64,000 nucleotides of DNA from Promethearchaeota archaeon (GTDB lineage Archaea > Asgardarchaeota > Lokiarchaeia > Sigyniarchaeales > Promethearchaeaceae). Position numbers and translations under genes: made by a program. The stretch spans positions 1-64,000 of the forward strand of contig SDNX01000002.1 of NCBI GenBank assembly GCA_004524545.1, given 5' to 3'. Below the pieces are notes generated by a model. The model made no database searches. It was not told where the DNA came from and worked only from the letters and a program-made list of their open reading frames with translations. Shown in pieces: positions 62,814 to 64,000 of the stretch. Position 1 is the first letter of the stretch; every line of letters starts with the position of its first letter.

Positions 62814-63685
62814 GAAGCTCCAATTCGAGTAATATTTATGGCAGCTGCAGCGGAGGCAAACTTGATTGATTGTATTATGTCTTTTGTAGAAGCATACTTG
62901 ACCGCAAAAGCGCCTATAAATGCATCTCCTGCACCCGTCGTATCTTTTACTTGTACTTTATAGGAATGGTGGAAATACTCTTGTATACCGTCCCACACAA
63001 TGACTCCCATCTCTCCCAGTGTTACAATTGAGATAACATTTCGAGATTTAGTGATGATTTTAGCGGCTGTTAAAGCACTTTCTCTTGAGTTTACCTCATA
63101 ATTAGAGATCATTGAAGCTTCAATTTCGTTCATTACCAGAATATTCACATATTTAAACACTTCTTGGGGAAACGGATTTCTCATAGGTGCAGGATTTAGA
63201 ATTATCGTGCTTCCAGCACCGTGCGCAATTTTCATAGTATGCAGTATAGCTTCTATATTATTTTCAAACTGGAATATAACAACATCACTTCCTTCAATTT
63301 GAGGTCGTAAAGTATCCAATTCTTCTAACGATATATGATGATTTGCACCAGGAGCAACCGTAATCATATTTTCACGGGATATTTCATCTACTAAGATAAC
63401 TGCGGTGCCAGTTCGATGAACTTCATCTTGGAAGATTCCTTGAATATCCATTTTTTCAGAATGTAAATAGGAAATCGCAGCATCTCCAAAAGGATCTTTA
63501 CCCACTTTTGCGATTAGAGTAACATTTCCTCCTAATTTATGAATTGCATTTGCTTGGTTATTCCCTTTTCCTCCTGGATTCAAATGCATTACTGCACCCG
63601 TAATAGTTTCTTTAGGGCGGGGGATTTTTGGAGTAATCATGGTAACGTCTTGATTGTAGCTTCCTAAAACGGTGATTTTTACCAT
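62756..63685 (-). CDS. Ribokinase-like PfkB kinase
   Basis: The 309-residue kinase starts MVKITVLGSYNQDVTMITP, has MHLNPGGKGNNQANAIHKLG near residue 33 (PfkB signature 1 and ribokinase-like) and DTTGAGDAFIGAFAVKY near 246 with the catalytic Asp. A GTG at 63694, overlapping the upstream TGA, is an alternative start. It would phosphorylate ribose or a related sugar, fitting the ADP-ribosylglycohydrolase upstream. A tandem repeat covers its 3' end. Confidence 0.87.
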   Translation of the reverse strand: MVKITVLGSYNQDVTMITPKIPRPKETITGAVMHLNPGGKGNNQANAIHKLGGNVTLIAKVGKDPFGDAAISYLHSEKMDIQGIFQDEVHRTGTAVILVDEISRENMITVAPGANHHISLEELDTLRPQIEGSDVVIFQFENNIEAILHTMKIAHGAGSTIILNPAPMRNPFPQEVFKYVNILVMNEIEASMISNYEVNSRESALTAAKIITKSRNVISIVTLGEMGVIVWDGIQEYFHHSYKVQVKDTTGAGDAFIGAFAVKYASTKDIIQSIKFASAAAAINITRIGASSANPTLEEVDSFLIDNDC

Positions 63686-63690
63686 ATTAT

Positions 63691-64000
63691 TCACTCTGTT
63701 ATTGATTTTTCAGGGCATTTTGCCTTCATAACTTTCACACCTATTTTTGCTATACGATCGGATAATTCGGATATTTTCCAATCTTCATGCCCCTTAACAT
63801 AAGTGTGAAATTCATCTCTTAGTGGTTTGGTCCATTTCTTTGGAATCTTATCTGCTCCATATAGGGTACCCATTATCGTGCCTATATTGCCACAATTACA
63901 ATCCGTGTCCATTGCCATCATTCCTGCTATGCAAATTGGTCTCCCAAATGGATCTTTTTTATCATTTGCGCCATATAGCAATGATAACACGATGATACCG
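63691..64000 (-). CDS. ADP-ribosylglycohydrolase, 5' end beyond right edge
   Basis: The 103 codons present are the C-terminal part of the family. AMDTDCNCGNIGTIMGTLYG carries the conserved DTD metal-binding motif and the following Gly-rich helix, and DKIPKKW is the usual end of the fold. The frame is open to the edge, so the N terminus is missing. The stop overlaps the GTG start candidate of the kinase gene by a few bases, so the two are an operon that would release and phosphorylate ribose from ADP-ribosyl compounds. Confidence 0.8.
   Translation of the reverse strand, partial: GIIVLSLLYGANDKKDPFGRPICIAGMMAMDTDCNCGNIGTIMGTLYGADKIPKKWTKPLRDEFHTYVKGHEDWKISELSDRIAKIGVKVMKAKCPEKSITE

Overview
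The window is AT-rich, densely coded archaeal DNA, most likely from an Asgard (Promethearchaeota) genome, probably Lokiarchaeia-like. The sequence evidence is a cluster of eukaryote-signature-type genes: a Ras/Rab-like small GTPase (39.4-40.0 kb), an actin homologue (60.8-61.9 kb), a longin-GTPase fusion (54.1-55.8 kb), two paralogous longin-like/winged-helix proteins (49.4 and 58.4 kb) and a protein that may join an E2/RWD-like fold to a degenerate JAB fold (61.9-62.6 kb). Archaeal hallmarks include EndA tRNA-splicing endonuclease, AT-rich TATA boxes with short leaders, VapBC pairs and TrmB-type regulators. No tRNA, rRNA, CRISPR array or transposase was recognised. The lineage assignment is inference from gene content.

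Layout. 0-1.8 kb: the end of a polytopic membrane protein, a zinc-ribbon protein and a membrane-anchored protein. 2.0-8.6 kb: a toxin-antitoxin-rich stretch (HepT/MntA, two VapBC pairs, an orphan antitoxin with a decayed copy) surrounding a two-gene redox operon (FAD-linked oxidase plus HdrD/GlcF-like Fe-S protein) that is preceded by a 26-bp perfect palindrome. 8.6-28.7 kb: accessory metabolism and envelope. This holds a GH43-like propeller, an isoprenylcysteine-methyltransferase-like protein with an in-frame TGA, a legumain-like (C13) surface protease, GH16 and GH29 glycosidases, a TIM-barrel isomerase, four MFS transporters, an M24 peptidase, an FAD reductase and a YtcJ-like amidohydrolase.

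28.9-36.7 kb: a complete lysine pathway of the diaminopimelate-aminotransferase type in one operon (asd, dapA, dapB, a lysA-dapF fusion, aspartate kinase, dapL), which takes aspartate to lysine with no step missing. 37-45 kb: TetR and TrmB-like regulators, the small GTPase, a coiled-coil protein, a PfkB kinase, a YdjM-like protein, a circularly permuted GTPase and a MEMO1-family protein. 45.3-50.5 kb: a 1364-residue surface protein translationally coupled to a longin-like protein. 50.6-54 kb: methyltransferase, EndA, zinc-ribbon membrane protein and PurD. 54-62 kb: a co-directional cytoskeleton/trafficking-type cluster (longin-GTPase, unknown, HEAT/coiled coil, longin-like, cupin, PIG-L deacetylase, actin). 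62.7-64 kb: an ADP-ribosylglycohydrolase and PfkB/ribokinase pair running off the right edge.

The most unusual structural theme is repeated copies of gene 3' ends. Decayed or fresh partial copies lie downstream of the HdrD-like gene, an orphan antitoxin, an MFS gene, the longin-GTPase gene and the ribokinase gene. The oldest copies keep mostly synonymous differences and the youngest is an exact 67-bp tandem duplication.
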